Assembly (NCBI GenBank): GCA_019635355.1
Contig: JAHBZQ010000001.1
Coordinates: forward strand, 744,001-808,000
Direction of reading: 5' to 3'
Origin: Rhizobacter sp.
Lineage (GTDB): Bacteria; Pseudomonadota; Gammaproteobacteria; Burkholderiales; Burkholderiaceae_C
DNA length: 64,000 nucleotides
Both the position numbers and the translations under genes were made by a program. Below the pieces are notes generated by a model, which saw only the letters and a list, made by a program, of their open reading frames with translations, was not told the origin of the DNA and ran no database searches. Shown here piece by piece: positions 55,756 through 64,000 of this stretch; position 1 is the first letter of the stretch; the number at the start of each line of letters is the position of its first letter.

Positions 55756-57660
55756 ATGAAGCTCACCACGCTGCAGTCGCAGCTGACGCGTGCCTCGCTG
55801 CTCACCACCTTCCTCGTGCTGCTGGTGTGCTCGGCGGCGCTGCTCACCTACGAATACATCACCTCGCGCCGCAACCTGGCGGCCGAGATGCGCACCCAGG
55901 CCGACTTCATCGCGCACAACAGTGCTGCGGCGCTGGTGTTCAACGACCCGCGCGCCGCCCAGGAAAACCTCTCGCTGCTGCATTTGCAGCAGCGCATCCA
56001 CACCGCCGCCATCTACGACAAGGACGGCCGTGTCTTCGCCTTCTTCCGCGCCAATGGCCAGGAGCCATTGCCGAGCGCCGTCGACCCGGCGCTGCTGCGG
56101 GCGGGCGTGGTCTTCAGCGGCTCGTCGATGACGCTCGCCTATCCGATCCGCCATGAAGACGAGCGCGTGGGCACCATGTACCTCGAAGGCGGGCACGACA
56201 TGCTGGGGCGCATCGCGACCTACGGGCTCATCCTCGTCGCGGTGATGTCGATGGGCCTGGGCATTGCGGTGCTGTTCTTCAACCGCCTGCTGCGCCGCGT
56301 GGCGCGCCCGCTCGACGAGATGACGCAGGTGGCGCAAGAGGTGATGACCAAGCGCGCCTGGGGCTTGCGGGCGCGCGAGACCGAATATCAAGACATCGGC
56401 GTGCTGGTCAACGCCTTCAACAACATGCTGGCCGAGGTGCAGGCGCGCACGAGCGAGCTGGAAGTCGAGATGGCCGAGCGTGTGCGCGCCGAGCAGGGCT
56501 TGCGCCAGGCCGACCGCCGCAAGGACGAATTCCTCGCCACGCTCGCGCACGAGCTGCGCAACCCGCTCGCCCCGATGACCACGGCGCTCGCGCTCATCCG
56601 GCGCGAGAGGAGCACGCCCGAGGTGCGCGAGAAGTCGATGGCCATCCTGCAGCGCCAGCTGGCCCAGCTGGTGCGGCTGATCGACGACCTGCTCGACGTC
56701 TCGCGCGTGTCCACCGGCAAGCTCTCGCTGCGCATCGAGCAGCTCGAGCTGGTGGACCTGCTGCGCGGCACGGTCGAGATGTTCCAGGGCCTTGCGGGCG
56801 ACAAGGGGCTCTCGCTGAGCTTCGAAGAGCCCGGCATCACGGTGCCGCTCGCCGGCGATGCGGCGCGGCTCGCGCAGGTCTTCAGCAACCTGCTGACCAA
56901 CGCCTGCCGCTACACGCCGCTGGGCGGGCGCATTGCCGTCTCGGTGAGCTGCACCGATGACCTGGTCGAAGTGGCCGTGCAAGACAGTGGCCTCGGCATC
57001 GAGCCTGCCTTGCAGCACCGCATCTTCGATCTCTTCGAGCAGGGTGACAAAAGCTTGGAGCGTGGCAGTGCCGGGCTGGGCATCGGCCTCACGCTGGCAC
57101 GCCAACTGGTGCAGCTGCACGGCGGCGAGATCACGGTGTACAGCGAAGGTCGCAACAAAGGCTCGCGCTTCATGGTGCGGCTGCCGCTCGACCCGGTGGC
57201 GCGGCTGCCCGCGGCTGCGCCGGCGCCCGCGCAACGACCGGCCACAAGTCAGGCCGCCATCCAGGCCCGGCCGATGCGCCTGCTCGTGGCCGACGACAAC
57301 GTCGACTTCGCCACCAGCCTCGCCGAGCTGCTGCGTGGCCTGGGCCACGCGGTGGAGGTGGTGCACGACGGTGCCGCCGCGCTCGCTGCGGCGAAACGCC
57401 AGCCACCCGACGCCGCCTTGCTCGACATCGGCATGCCGCACCTCAACGGCTACGAACTCGCGCGCAAGCTGCGCGCCGAGCGCGAGCTCGACGGCACGCT
57501 GCTCGTGGCCATCACCGGCTGGGGCCAGGCCAGCGACCGCGAAGAGGCCATGCGCGCCGGCTTCGACCACCACCTCACCAAGCCGGTCGACCCGGCCGTG
57601 CTGGGCGGCCTGCTGGCCAGCGCGGCCGAGCGCCAGCACGAAGCGCGGCAGCCGCTCTGA
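55756..57660 (+). CDS. CHASE8-like/HAMP hybrid histidine kinase with receiver
   Basis: 634 residues from the ATG at 55756; a GTG at 55738 overlapping the YfiR stop is also possible. A transmembrane helix (about 15-35), a periplasmic domain containing the CHASE8-type AHNSAAALVFNDPRAAQENL, and a second helix (about 155-175) are followed by HAMP. The HisKA domain has H265 (AHELRNPLAP). The HATPase has NLLTNACRYT, DSGLGIE and AGLGIGL. The receiver has D557 (LLDIGMP). The CHASE8-like segment resembles that of YfiN, the usual YfiR target. The receiver could serve as output or pass phosphate on. Confidence 0.92.
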   Translation: MKLTTLQSQLTRASLLTTFLVLLVCSAALLTYEYITSRRNLAAEMRTQADFIAHNSAAALVFNDPRAAQENLSLLHLQQRIHTAAIYDKDGRVFAFFRANGQEPLPSAVDPALLRAGVVFSGSSMTLAYPIRHEDERVGTMYLEGGHDMLGRIATYGLILVAVMSMGLGIAVLFFNRLLRRVARPLDEMTQVAQEVMTKRAWGLRARETEYQDIGVLVNAFNNMLAEVQARTSELEVEMAERVRAEQGLRQADRRKDEFLATLAHELRNPLAPMTTALALIRRERSTPEVREKSMAILQRQLAQLVRLIDDLLDVSRVSTGKLSLRIEQLELVDLLRGTVEMFQGLAGDKGLSLSFEEPGITVPLAGDAARLAQVFSNLLTNACRYTPLGGRIAVSVSCTDDLVEVAVQDSGLGIEPALQHRIFDLFEQGDKSLERGSAGLGIGLTLARQLVQLHGGEITVYSEGRNKGSRFMVRLPLDPVARLPAAAPAPAQRPATSQAAIQARPMRLLVADDNVDFATSLAELLRGLGHAVEVVHDGAAALAAAKRQPPDAALLDIGMPHLNGYELARKLRAERELDGTLLVAITGWGQASDREEAMRAGFDHHLTKPVDPAVLGGLLASAAERQHEARQPL

Positions 57661-57666
57661 GCAGGC

Positions 57667-57861
57667 TCAGTGCAGGTTGCCGCCGCGCAGGCGGTGCAGC
57701 ACCGCCTCGGCCTGCGAGGCGAGCGCTTCGAGTTCGGCGCTCAGCTCATCGGCGGTGACGCCGAGCTGGCGGGCACGCTCGAGCAGCAGCCGGCGCTCCC
57801 GGTCGAGTTCGTCCGATCGCTTGGGCGTGGGGTGGGGTGCGGCGGGGGCGTGTGTGCTCAT
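57667..57861 (-). CDS. Small coiled-coil protein of unknown function
   Basis: 64 residues from an ATG at 57861. A Pro/Ala-rich start (MSTHAPAAPHPTPKR) leads into a helical, coiled-coil-prone stretch (RERRLLLERARQLGVTADELSAELEALASQAEAVLHRL). It begins 23 bases after the debranching-type gene on the same strand, so it is probably the last gene of that operon. It converges on the hybrid kinase with six bases between stops. No family recognised. Confidence 0.6.
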   Translation of the reverse strand: MSTHAPAAPHPTPKRSDELDRERRLLLERARQLGVTADELSAELEALASQAEAVLHRLRGGNLH

Positions 57862-57884
57862 GGGGGTCTCGTGGGTCGGCGCGC

Positions 57885-59933
57885 TCACGTCGCAGGGCGG
57901 CAGGCCAGCAGCTGGCGCAGCAGCTCGGCCACGCTCCAGGCCTGCGCGACGCAGCCGCGCGGGGTGTAGGGGGTCTCGGCATCGAACACCTCGGCCACCG
58001 AGCCGATGCCGAACTCGCCGAGGTGCGCCACCAGGCCATCGAGCCACGCGCGCGCACCGGCGTCGTCGCCGGGGTGGTGCTTGCGCCAGGCATCGAGCCA
58101 GGGCCCGATGAGCCAGGCCCACACGGTGCCCTGGTGGTAGGCCGCGTCGCGCTCCTTCAGGTTGCCGAAGTAGCGTGGCGCGTAGTGCGCACTGCCGGGG
58201 GCGAGCGACCGCAGGCCCACGGGCGTGAGCAGGCGTTGCCGCACCACTTGCAGCACCTCGGCCCAGCGGCTGCGGTCGAGCACCGGGTGGGGCAGCGAGA
58301 TGGCGAAGATCTGGTTGGGGCGGCACTCGGCGCTGTTGCCTTGCGGGCCGTCGACCACGTCGTACAGGTAGCCGCCTTGTGCGAACCAGAAGCGCTGGTT
58401 GAAGCTCTCGCGCACCTGGTCGGCGCGGCGGTTGTATTGCTCGGCCTCGCGCGTGCGGCCGGCGTACTGCAGCCAGCCCGAGAGCGCACGCAGCGCGTTG
58501 AACCACAGCGCGTTGATCTCCACCGCCTTGCCACGGCGCGGCGTCACGACCCAGCCGTCGCACTTGGCGTCCATCCAGGTGAGCTGGTAGCCCTCGGCGC
58601 CCTGGCGCAGGAGGCCGTCTTCCGGGTCGACGCCGATGCCGAAGCGCGTGCCCTCGATGTGCTTCTCGGCGATGTGCACCATGGTTGGCAGCAGGCGCGC
58701 GAGCAGGGCGTCGTCGCCCGTTCGTGCGTGGTAGCGGTCGAGCGCGTGGAAGAACCACAGCGTGGCATCGGCCGTGTGGTACAGCCCCTGGTTGCTGCCG
58801 TCGGGGAACATGTTGGGCAGCAGGCCGTCGTGCACGTACTGGCCGAAGGTGCGCAGGATGCTTTCGGCTTCCTGCGTGCGGCCGGTGCACAGGGTCAGGC
58901 CTTCGAGGCTGATCATGGTGTCGCGGCCCCAGTCGGTGAACCAGTGGTAGCCGGCGATCACGCTCTTGATCTCGTCGCCTTCGGCCCAGGCGCGTGCGGT
59001 GTCGCGCTGGCGGCCCGCGGGCGTGATGACGAACTGGTCAGCCGCCAGCACCAGCTCGGCGGCCACACCCGTGCGCGCTTCGCGGGGCGCTCGGCGCAGC
59101 AAGCGGGCGCGGCGCTCCAGCTCGGCGGCCACGGCTTCTTCGGGTGACAGCGCGTTCATCGTGTCGACCGGCTCCGTGGAGGCCACGAGCGCCACGGTGT
59201 CGCCAGGCGGCAGCGCCATCGTCAGCACGCCGGGGCTCCAGAGGCGACCCTCGTGCCGGTAGCCGCGCTCGGCTTCGATGCGGTAGTGCAGCTCGGTCAG
59301 CTCCTCGGCCTGCTGCTGGAAGGCCACCTCGGCGCCGTGTGCGCGCAGGCGCAGCGTGGCCGGGCCGTTGTCGCAGGTGATCTCATGCACGTCGCCGAGG
59401 CTGTAGCGGTAGTTGGGTTGCAGCTCGGTGCTGAGCTCTTCCTCGTGGTGGCGGAAGTGAAGTGCCGGCCGCAGCTCCAGCCGCAGCCGCGAGCGGCCGT
59501 CGATCAGGCGGTAGAGCAGCAGCGTGGTGTTCTGCCGGTGCGGCATGAGCACGCTCTTTTCGATCACGTGGCCGTGGACCTGGAACGTCCACACCGGCAG
59601 GCCGGCTTCGAGTCGGAATTCCTTCAGGTGCTCGACGCCGGGCAGCGAGAGGCGGCTGCCGGTGCGCTCTTCGCCGCTCAGTTGCACCCTGGTGCCGTCG
59701 TCGAGCACCACGGTCTCGACGAGGTGGTTGAGCATCACGGTGCGGCCGAGCGGGTTGGGCAAGGCCGACACCAGCAGCCCGTGGTATTTGCGGGTGCCGA
59801 GGCCCGCGATGCTGGCCGACGCATAGCCGCCGATGCCGTTGGTGACGAGCCATTCGCGGCCGAGCGCCACGTCGGGGTCGTGCGGGTGGGGGGCGACGCG
59901 GCGCACGACGGAAGCGGTGATCGCGGGGTTCAC
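57885..59933 (-). CDS. Glycogen debranching enzyme (amylo-alpha-1,6-glucosidase type)
   Basis: 682 residues from a GTG that overlaps the trehalohydrolase stop (GTGA); the longer open frame extending to 61187 is antisense-type shadow. The N-terminal domain opens with GREWLVTNGIGGYASASIAGLGTRKYHGLLV, typical of the bacterial GDE N-terminal domain. The C-terminal (alpha/alpha)6 barrel includes AGYHWFTDWGRDTMISLEGL, FVDADATL-like TADATLWFFHALDRY and YHQGTVWAWLIGPW. It hydrolyses alpha-1,6 branches in glycogen or related glucans. Together with the trehalohydrolase it suggests turnover of a storage alpha-glucan. Confidence 0.9.
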   Translation of the reverse strand: MNPAITASVVRRVAPHPHDPDVALGREWLVTNGIGGYASASIAGLGTRKYHGLLVSALPNPLGRTVMLNHLVETVVLDDGTRVQLSGEERTGSRLSLPGVEHLKEFRLEAGLPVWTFQVHGHVIEKSVLMPHRQNTTLLLYRLIDGRSRLRLELRPALHFRHHEEELSTELQPNYRYSLGDVHEITCDNGPATLRLRAHGAEVAFQQQAEELTELHYRIEAERGYRHEGRLWSPGVLTMALPPGDTVALVASTEPVDTMNALSPEEAVAAELERRARLLRRAPREARTGVAAELVLAADQFVITPAGRQRDTARAWAEGDEIKSVIAGYHWFTDWGRDTMISLEGLTLCTGRTQEAESILRTFGQYVHDGLLPNMFPDGSNQGLYHTADATLWFFHALDRYHARTGDDALLARLLPTMVHIAEKHIEGTRFGIGVDPEDGLLRQGAEGYQLTWMDAKCDGWVVTPRRGKAVEINALWFNALRALSGWLQYAGRTREAEQYNRRADQVRESFNQRFWFAQGGYLYDVVDGPQGNSAECRPNQIFAISLPHPVLDRSRWAEVLQVVRQRLLTPVGLRSLAPGSAHYAPRYFGNLKERDAAYHQGTVWAWLIGPWLDAWRKHHPGDDAGARAWLDGLVAHLGEFGIGSVAEVFDAETPYTPRGCVAQAWSVAELLRQLLACRPAT

Positions 59934-61912
59934 AGGGGCTGCTCCTTGAGGCTGGGCGCGGGCGCGAGCAGCACGGCGGTCTCGCCTTGCACGCGCCAGT
60001 TGTCGAAGGGGCGGGGCACGTCTCGGCCCGGCACGCGGCGGTCGGCCTCGGGTACGTCGGGCGGTAGCGTGCCGAGGCCGCCGTAGCGTGGCTCCTGGCT
60101 CGACCACGCCACCTGCCACGGGCCCGAGCCGGGTGGGGCGAGCAGCGGCTCGGGCACCGGGTCGAGGTGCAGCGTGCGGCCGAGGTTGACGACGAGCAGG
60201 CGGTCGTCGCCCGGGGTGTCGCCGAAGAAGCGCAGCACGAAGGCGTCGGGTGACAGCACTGCGCCATCCACATGGCGCTGCTGCCGCGCGCGGCGCAGGC
60301 AGGGGTCGGTGCGACGCAGCGCGAGCAGGTCGCGGTGCAGCTCCCAGGCCTGGCGGTGCGCGCCGTGGTGGCGCTCGCCGTGGTCGAGCCGGCACGACTC
60401 GAAGCTCAGTGCCTCGTGTGGCACGGCCAGCGTGTCGGAGACCTCGGCCGGCGCGAGGTTCGCGAACTGAGACGTGAACTCGCGGCGGCCCTTGAGCACC
60501 TGGGCGGCGAGGTCGGGCCGGTGGTCGGCGAAGAAGAGAAAGGGCGCGCTGCTCGCGAACTCCTGGCCCTGGAAGAGCATCGGCGTCTGAGGACCGAGTA
60601 GCAGCAGGGCCGTCAGTGCGCGCCAGCGGCCCGGGCTGCACCGCCGGTGCAGCCGCTCGCCGCGGCCGGAGTTGGCCACCTGGTCGTGGTTCTCGAGGAA
60701 GTGCACGAAGCGCAGCGGTGCGATGTCGTAGGCCGGCGCACCGCGCCGCTGCGCCTGCCAGCGGTACCACTGGCCCTGGTACAGGAAGCCGTACTTGGCG
60801 GCCGAGACGAACTCCTGTGCGGTGCCGCGGTGATCGGTGTAGTAGGCCTCGTCCTGTGCGGTCGCGGCGACCACGGCGCTGTGGTGCCAGTCGTCGTTCC
60901 ACACCATGTCGAGGCCGTGGCCACCGTCTTCGCGCGGGCGCACGAGCTTCGCGTGCTGCGGCTCGTTTTCGTTGACGACGAGGGTGGCGCGCGAGCCGGC
61001 GCTCTGCCGCACGCAGTCGCCGATCTCGTCGAGGATGTGCGGCGTGGAGTCGTCGAAGATGCTCTGCGTGGCGTCGAGCCGCAGGCCGTCGAGGTGGTAC
61101 TCGCCGATCCAGTGCGCCACGTTGGCGAGCACGAGGTGGCGCACGCCGTGCGCGCCCGGCCCGTCGAAGTTGGGTGTGTCGCCCCATTCACTGCGGCGGC
61201 TCGTGCTGAAGTAGGTGGGGGCGAATTCGCGCAGGTAGCAGCCATCGGGCCCGAAGTGGTTGTAGACCACGTCGAGCAGCACGCCGATGCCGAGCGCATG
61301 CGCGCGGTCGACGAAGCGGCGCATGTCGTCGGGCGTGCCGTAGAGGTGCGAGGGCGCGAACCAGCTCACGCCGTCGTAGCCCCAGCCGAAGCGGCCCGGG
61401 AATTCGGCCACCGGCATCAGCTCGATGGCGGTGATGCCGAGTTCGGCGAGCGCCGGCAGCTCGCGCACCGCGGCGGCCCAGGTGCCCTCGCGGGTGAAGG
61501 TGCCCACATGAAGCTCGTAGATCACCTGCCCGGCGAGCGGCAGGCCGGGCCAGGCGGCATCGCTCCATTCAAAAGTCGCCGGGTCGACCACTTCGGACGG
61601 GCCGTGCGGCCCCTCGGGCTGGAAGCGCGACGCGGGGTCGGGATACGCGGCGCTGCCATCGAGGCGCAAGCGATAGCGCGAGCCTGCGCGGGCCTCGTGC
61701 ACGCGGCCGGCGAAGTAGCCTTGTGCATCTTTCTGCAAAGCGTGGTGCTGCACGCCGGACGGGGTTTCGAGGGCCACCTCGACGGTGTTTCGCTCGGGCG
61801 CCCAGACCCGGAACGACACTCCCGCGTCACCCGCCGAGGGCAGTGCACCGATCGGTAGATGGGAGCGGCAGGTGAGCAAATCTGACTTGAAAAGCGCTGG
61901 CGGACCGTTCAT
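59930..61912 (-). CDS. treZ: Malto-oligosyltrehalose trehalohydrolase
   Basis: 660 residues from the ATG at 61912, 37 bases after the kinase stop. An N-terminal CBM48/early-set domain (FRVWAPERNTVEVALE) leads to a GH13 barrel: GVLLDVVYNHFGPDG, GLRLDAT with the nucleophile D280, VVNENEPQ with acid/base E315, and FLENHDQVAN. The phrase GYDGVSWFAPSHLYGTPDDMRRFVDRAHALGIG is typical of TreZ. It releases trehalose from maltooligosyltrehalose. The partner synthase TreY is not in this window. It is overlapped by the debranching-type gene downstream. Confidence 0.92.
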   Translation of the reverse strand: MNGPPALFKSDLLTCRSHLPIGALPSAGDAGVSFRVWAPERNTVEVALETPSGVQHHALQKDAQGYFAGRVHEARAGSRYRLRLDGSAAYPDPASRFQPEGPHGPSEVVDPATFEWSDAAWPGLPLAGQVIYELHVGTFTREGTWAAAVRELPALAELGITAIELMPVAEFPGRFGWGYDGVSWFAPSHLYGTPDDMRRFVDRAHALGIGVLLDVVYNHFGPDGCYLREFAPTYFSTSRRSEWGDTPNFDGPGAHGVRHLVLANVAHWIGEYHLDGLRLDATQSIFDDSTPHILDEIGDCVRQSAGSRATLVVNENEPQHAKLVRPREDGGHGLDMVWNDDWHHSAVVAATAQDEAYYTDHRGTAQEFVSAAKYGFLYQGQWYRWQAQRRGAPAYDIAPLRFVHFLENHDQVANSGRGERLHRRCSPGRWRALTALLLLGPQTPMLFQGQEFASSAPFLFFADHRPDLAAQVLKGRREFTSQFANLAPAEVSDTLAVPHEALSFESCRLDHGERHHGAHRQAWELHRDLLALRRTDPCLRRARQQRHVDGAVLSPDAFVLRFFGDTPGDDRLLVVNLGRTLHLDPVPEPLLAPPGSGPWQVAWSSQEPRYGGLGTLPPDVPEADRRVPGRDVPRPFDNWRVQGETAVLLAPAPSLKEQPL

Positions 61913-61949
61913 TGCCTTGACCCGGCAAAGACGGTGCCACTGGCCGCCT

Positions 61950-64000
61950 TCAGACAGGGGGTTTCGCGGCGGTCGCCTGTTCGATGGTGCGTGCGAGCAG
62001 ATCGGGGTCGACCGGCTTGGACAGGTGCGCGTCGAAGCCGGCGGCCAGGGCGCGGGCGCGGTCGGCCTCGCGGCCATAGCCCGTCAACGCGATGAGCGGC
62101 AAAGTGCGTGAGCCTGCGCGGTTGCGAAGCTCGGTTGCCACGGCATAACCGTCGTGCTCCGGCAGGCCGATGTCTAGCAAGGCCAGGTCGACGGCCTGCG
62201 CATCGAGCTCGGCGAGTGCCTCGTCGCGGTTGCGCGCGGTGACCACCTCGTGGCCCATCAGGCGCAGCAGCTCCGACATCGCGGCCATCGCGTCGCGGTC
62301 GTCTTCCACCAGCAGCACGCGGCGCGCCCCCGCGCCAGGCGCGGGCAGGCGCTGGCCGGGGAGGGTGCCGGCCTCAGCCCGAGGCAGCCTGACGGTGAAG
62401 GTGGCGCCCTGGCCGGGGCCCGCGCTGAAGGCCTGCACTTCGCCGCCGTGCAGCGCGACGAGCTGCTTCACCAGCGCGAGCCCGATGCCCAGGCCGCTCG
62501 ACATGCGCCCCGGTGGCGGCGGGCCCTGCACGAAGGGCTCGAAGATGTGCGGCAGCAGGTCGGCGCCGATGCCCACGCCGTCGTCCTGCACGGTGAGCAC
62601 GGCATCGTCGCCCTCGGCCTTCACCGAGATGCGCACCTCGGTGCCGGCGGGCGAGCACTTGAGCGAGTTGAAGACGAGGTTGTTGACGATCTGCTCGATG
62701 CGCACGCCATCACCCAGCACCCACACGTCGTCGGCCTGCACGGTGATCGTGTGGCCCGCGGCCTTCTCGGTGGTGCGCAGCGCATCGGCACAGCTCGTCA
62801 CCCACTCGGCGAGGTTGATGCGCCGCGACTCGAGCACGATCTTGCCCGACATGAGCCGGCTCACGTCGAGCAGGTCGTTGACGATGTGGCTGAGGTGGCG
62901 GTTCTGCCGCTGGATGATGCCGAGGAACTTCTCGCGTGCCTCGGGCGTGGTGCGTGGGTGATTGAGCACGGCGGTGGCCCCCGAGATCGCGGCCAGGGGG
63001 TTGCGCAGCTCGTGGCCGAGCAGGGCGAGGAACTGGTCTTTCGCGGTGTTCTCGCGCTCTGCGGTTTCGCGCAGCGCTGTCTGGCGGGCCAGCAGCTGCT
63101 CGCGCTCGCGCTCGGCGGCTTCACGCGATTGGCGCTCCTGCGTCAGCAGGCGGCCGGCACCGGCCAGGGCGTCGTACAGCGTGTTCACCTCGACCAGGCG
63201 GGTGGGCTTGAGTTCCGGCACCTGGCCCACCCCCACGGCGAGGGCTGCACGCGACGCCTCGTCGATCACGCGGATGAAGGTGCGCCCCAGGTAGAAGGCC
63301 GCGAGCAGCCCGGCGCCGAGCGCGAGCAGGCCGCTCACCGCCAGCCATTGCACGGCCTGGATCGCCGAGCGCTCGATGGCGCGCACCGGCATCGCCACCG
63401 CGACGGTCCAGCCCGTCTGTTCGGAATGGGTGAAGGCGTCGTAGGCGTCCACGCCTTCGAGCGTCTCGTGGCGGATCAGGCCTTCGCTGGCCGAGGCGGC
63501 CGCGGCCACCAGCTCGGGGCGCGCCGGCTTGCCGAGCAGGGTGTCGGCGTTGACGTTGCGCGAGATGAAGCGGCCGGTGCGATCGAACACGCCGATGGTG
63601 GCGGCCGAGCCGTTTTCCACTTGCAAAGCGGTGGCGCGCCAGTGGTCAAGTGCATAGGCATGCGCCACCACGTAGCGCTTGCCGTTCCATGCCTTCGTCG
63701 GCACGTAGACGGCGGTCAGGAGCCGCCCGGACACGGGGCCCATGAACAGGTCGCTCACCGTCGGCCGGCCGGTGTCCAGGGCCTGCTGCAGCCGCTCGGG
63801 CGGCACGGAGGGCAGCGGGGTGCCCAGGGGCTGCAGGGTGTTCAGCAGCTGGTTGCCGTGTTCGTCGAGCAGCAGGGTCCACACATGCGGTGGCCGGTTG
63901 GCGCCGCGCGCCATCTCGTAGAAGGCACCCAGGTCGCCGTTGCGCAGCGAGTCCGATTGCGCGAGCGCCGTCAGTGCGCCGATCGAGCGCTGGATCTCCA
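61950..64000 (-). CDS. Hybrid sensor histidine kinase with receiver (5' end outside window)
   Basis: The frame is open to the right edge, so the start is missing; an internal ATG at 63914 is not the true start because coding continues upstream (EIQRSIGALTALAQ). A periplasmic Cache-like sensing domain, a transmembrane helix (WLAVSGLLALGAGLLAAFYLG) and a coiled coil precede HisKA with GHELRNPLAA. The HATPase has NNLVFNSLKCS, DDGVGIG and SGLGIGL. A C-terminal receiver has LALLDIGLPEHDG. It lies 37 bases upstream of treZ on the same strand, so it could be co-transcribed with the trehalose/glycogen genes. Confidence 0.9.
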   Translation of the reverse strand, partial: EIQRSIGALTALAQSDSLRNGDLGAFYEMARGANRPPHVWTLLLDEHGNQLLNTLQPLGTPLPSVPPERLQQALDTGRPTVSDLFMGPVSGRLLTAVYVPTKAWNGKRYVVAHAYALDHWRATALQVENGSAATIGVFDRTGRFISRNVNADTLLGKPARPELVAAAASASEGLIRHETLEGVDAYDAFTHSEQTGWTVAVAMPVRAIERSAIQAVQWLAVSGLLALGAGLLAAFYLGRTFIRVIDEASRAALAVGVGQVPELKPTRLVEVNTLYDALAGAGRLLTQERQSREAAEREREQLLARQTALRETAERENTAKDQFLALLGHELRNPLAAISGATAVLNHPRTTPEAREKFLGIIQRQNRHLSHIVNDLLDVSRLMSGKIVLESRRINLAEWVTSCADALRTTEKAAGHTITVQADDVWVLGDGVRIEQIVNNLVFNSLKCSPAGTEVRISVKAEGDDAVLTVQDDGVGIGADLLPHIFEPFVQGPPPPGRMSSGLGIGLALVKQLVALHGGEVQAFSAGPGQGATFTVRLPRAEAGTLPGQRLPAPGAGARRVLLVEDDRDAMAAMSELLRLMGHEVVTARNRDEALAELDAQAVDLALLDIGLPEHDGYAVATELRNRAGSRTLPLIALTGYGREADRARALAAGFDAHLSKPVDPDLLARTIEQATAAKPPV

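Noticed and set aside
59934..61187. Upstream extension of the debranching-enzyme frame to 61187
   Set aside because: It overlaps treZ in another frame on the same strand and is Arg/Pro-rich nonsense. The GTG at 59933 overlapping the treZ stop fits.

Overview
The window reads as chromosomal DNA of a GC-rich betaproteobacterium, most likely Burkholderiales and perhaps a Rubrivivax/Rhizobacter/Piscinibacter-type member of the Sphaerotilaceae. This is inferred from the strong GC third-position bias by eye, the Burkholderiales-type trimeric porin, and the gene families present. The species cannot be named from sequence alone. No tRNA, rRNA, CRISPR array, transposase or prophage gene was seen. The only mobile element is an intein.

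Region by region. (1) 1-6.5 kb: the start of a TetR gene cut by the window edge, then a 1989-residue Ser/Thr kinase - AAA ATPase - GAF - PAS - HPt - CheA-like ATPase protein. (2) 6.5-9.9 kb: an AraC regulator, a secreted alpha/beta hydrolase and a nitronate monooxygenase-like flavoprotein. (3) 10-18.4 kb: five consecutive signalling genes (PAS histidine kinase, lone receiver, REC-GAF-histidine kinase, REC-HD-GYP phosphodiesterase, multi-PAS hybrid kinase) that look like one phosphorelay with a cyclic-di-GMP output. (4) 18.5-22.5 kb: a class II ribonucleotide reductase carrying a 380-residue LAGLIDADG intein inserted directly before the catalytic cysteine. (5) 22.6-28 kb: DUF3079, two overlapping diguanylate cyclases, an AI-2E/PerM-type membrane protein, a methyltransferase, a TetR regulator, and a possible SOS-controlled 26-residue peptide under a LexA box. 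(6) 28.2-42 kb: a catabolic/detoxification block containing a thiolase gene broken by a 530-bp internal duplication, its DUF35 partner, two GST-like proteins, MDR reductases, a GntR regulator, an esterase, NudC, an alcohol dehydrogenase, an amidohydrolase and a porin. (7) 42-47.3 kb: a seven-gene copper-resistance operon behind a CueR/MerR-type promoter. (8) 47.3-51.6 kb: a solute-binding protein, a flavin reductase, a TetR regulator and SerA. (9) 51.7-57.7 kb: a Gln/Gly-rich small protein, a di-haem cytochrome, DUF4142, a small hydrolase, and a YfiR plus CHASE8-like hybrid kinase pair. (10) 57.7-64 kb, minus strand: hybrid sensor kinase (cut by the edge), TreZ-type trehalohydrolase, glycogen-debranching-type glucosidase and a small coiled-coil protein.

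How the parts fit. The window is dominated by signal transduction: six histidine-kinase-type proteins and three c-di-GMP enzymes. The catabolic genes are split into short units, each with its own regulator. Palindromes lie at the GntR, amidohydrolase and flavin-reductase promoters, and the last two share a half-site. Start codons were moved from the longest-ORF start to an internal ATG or GTG wherever a ribosome-binding site, a stop/start overlap or family length favoured it.
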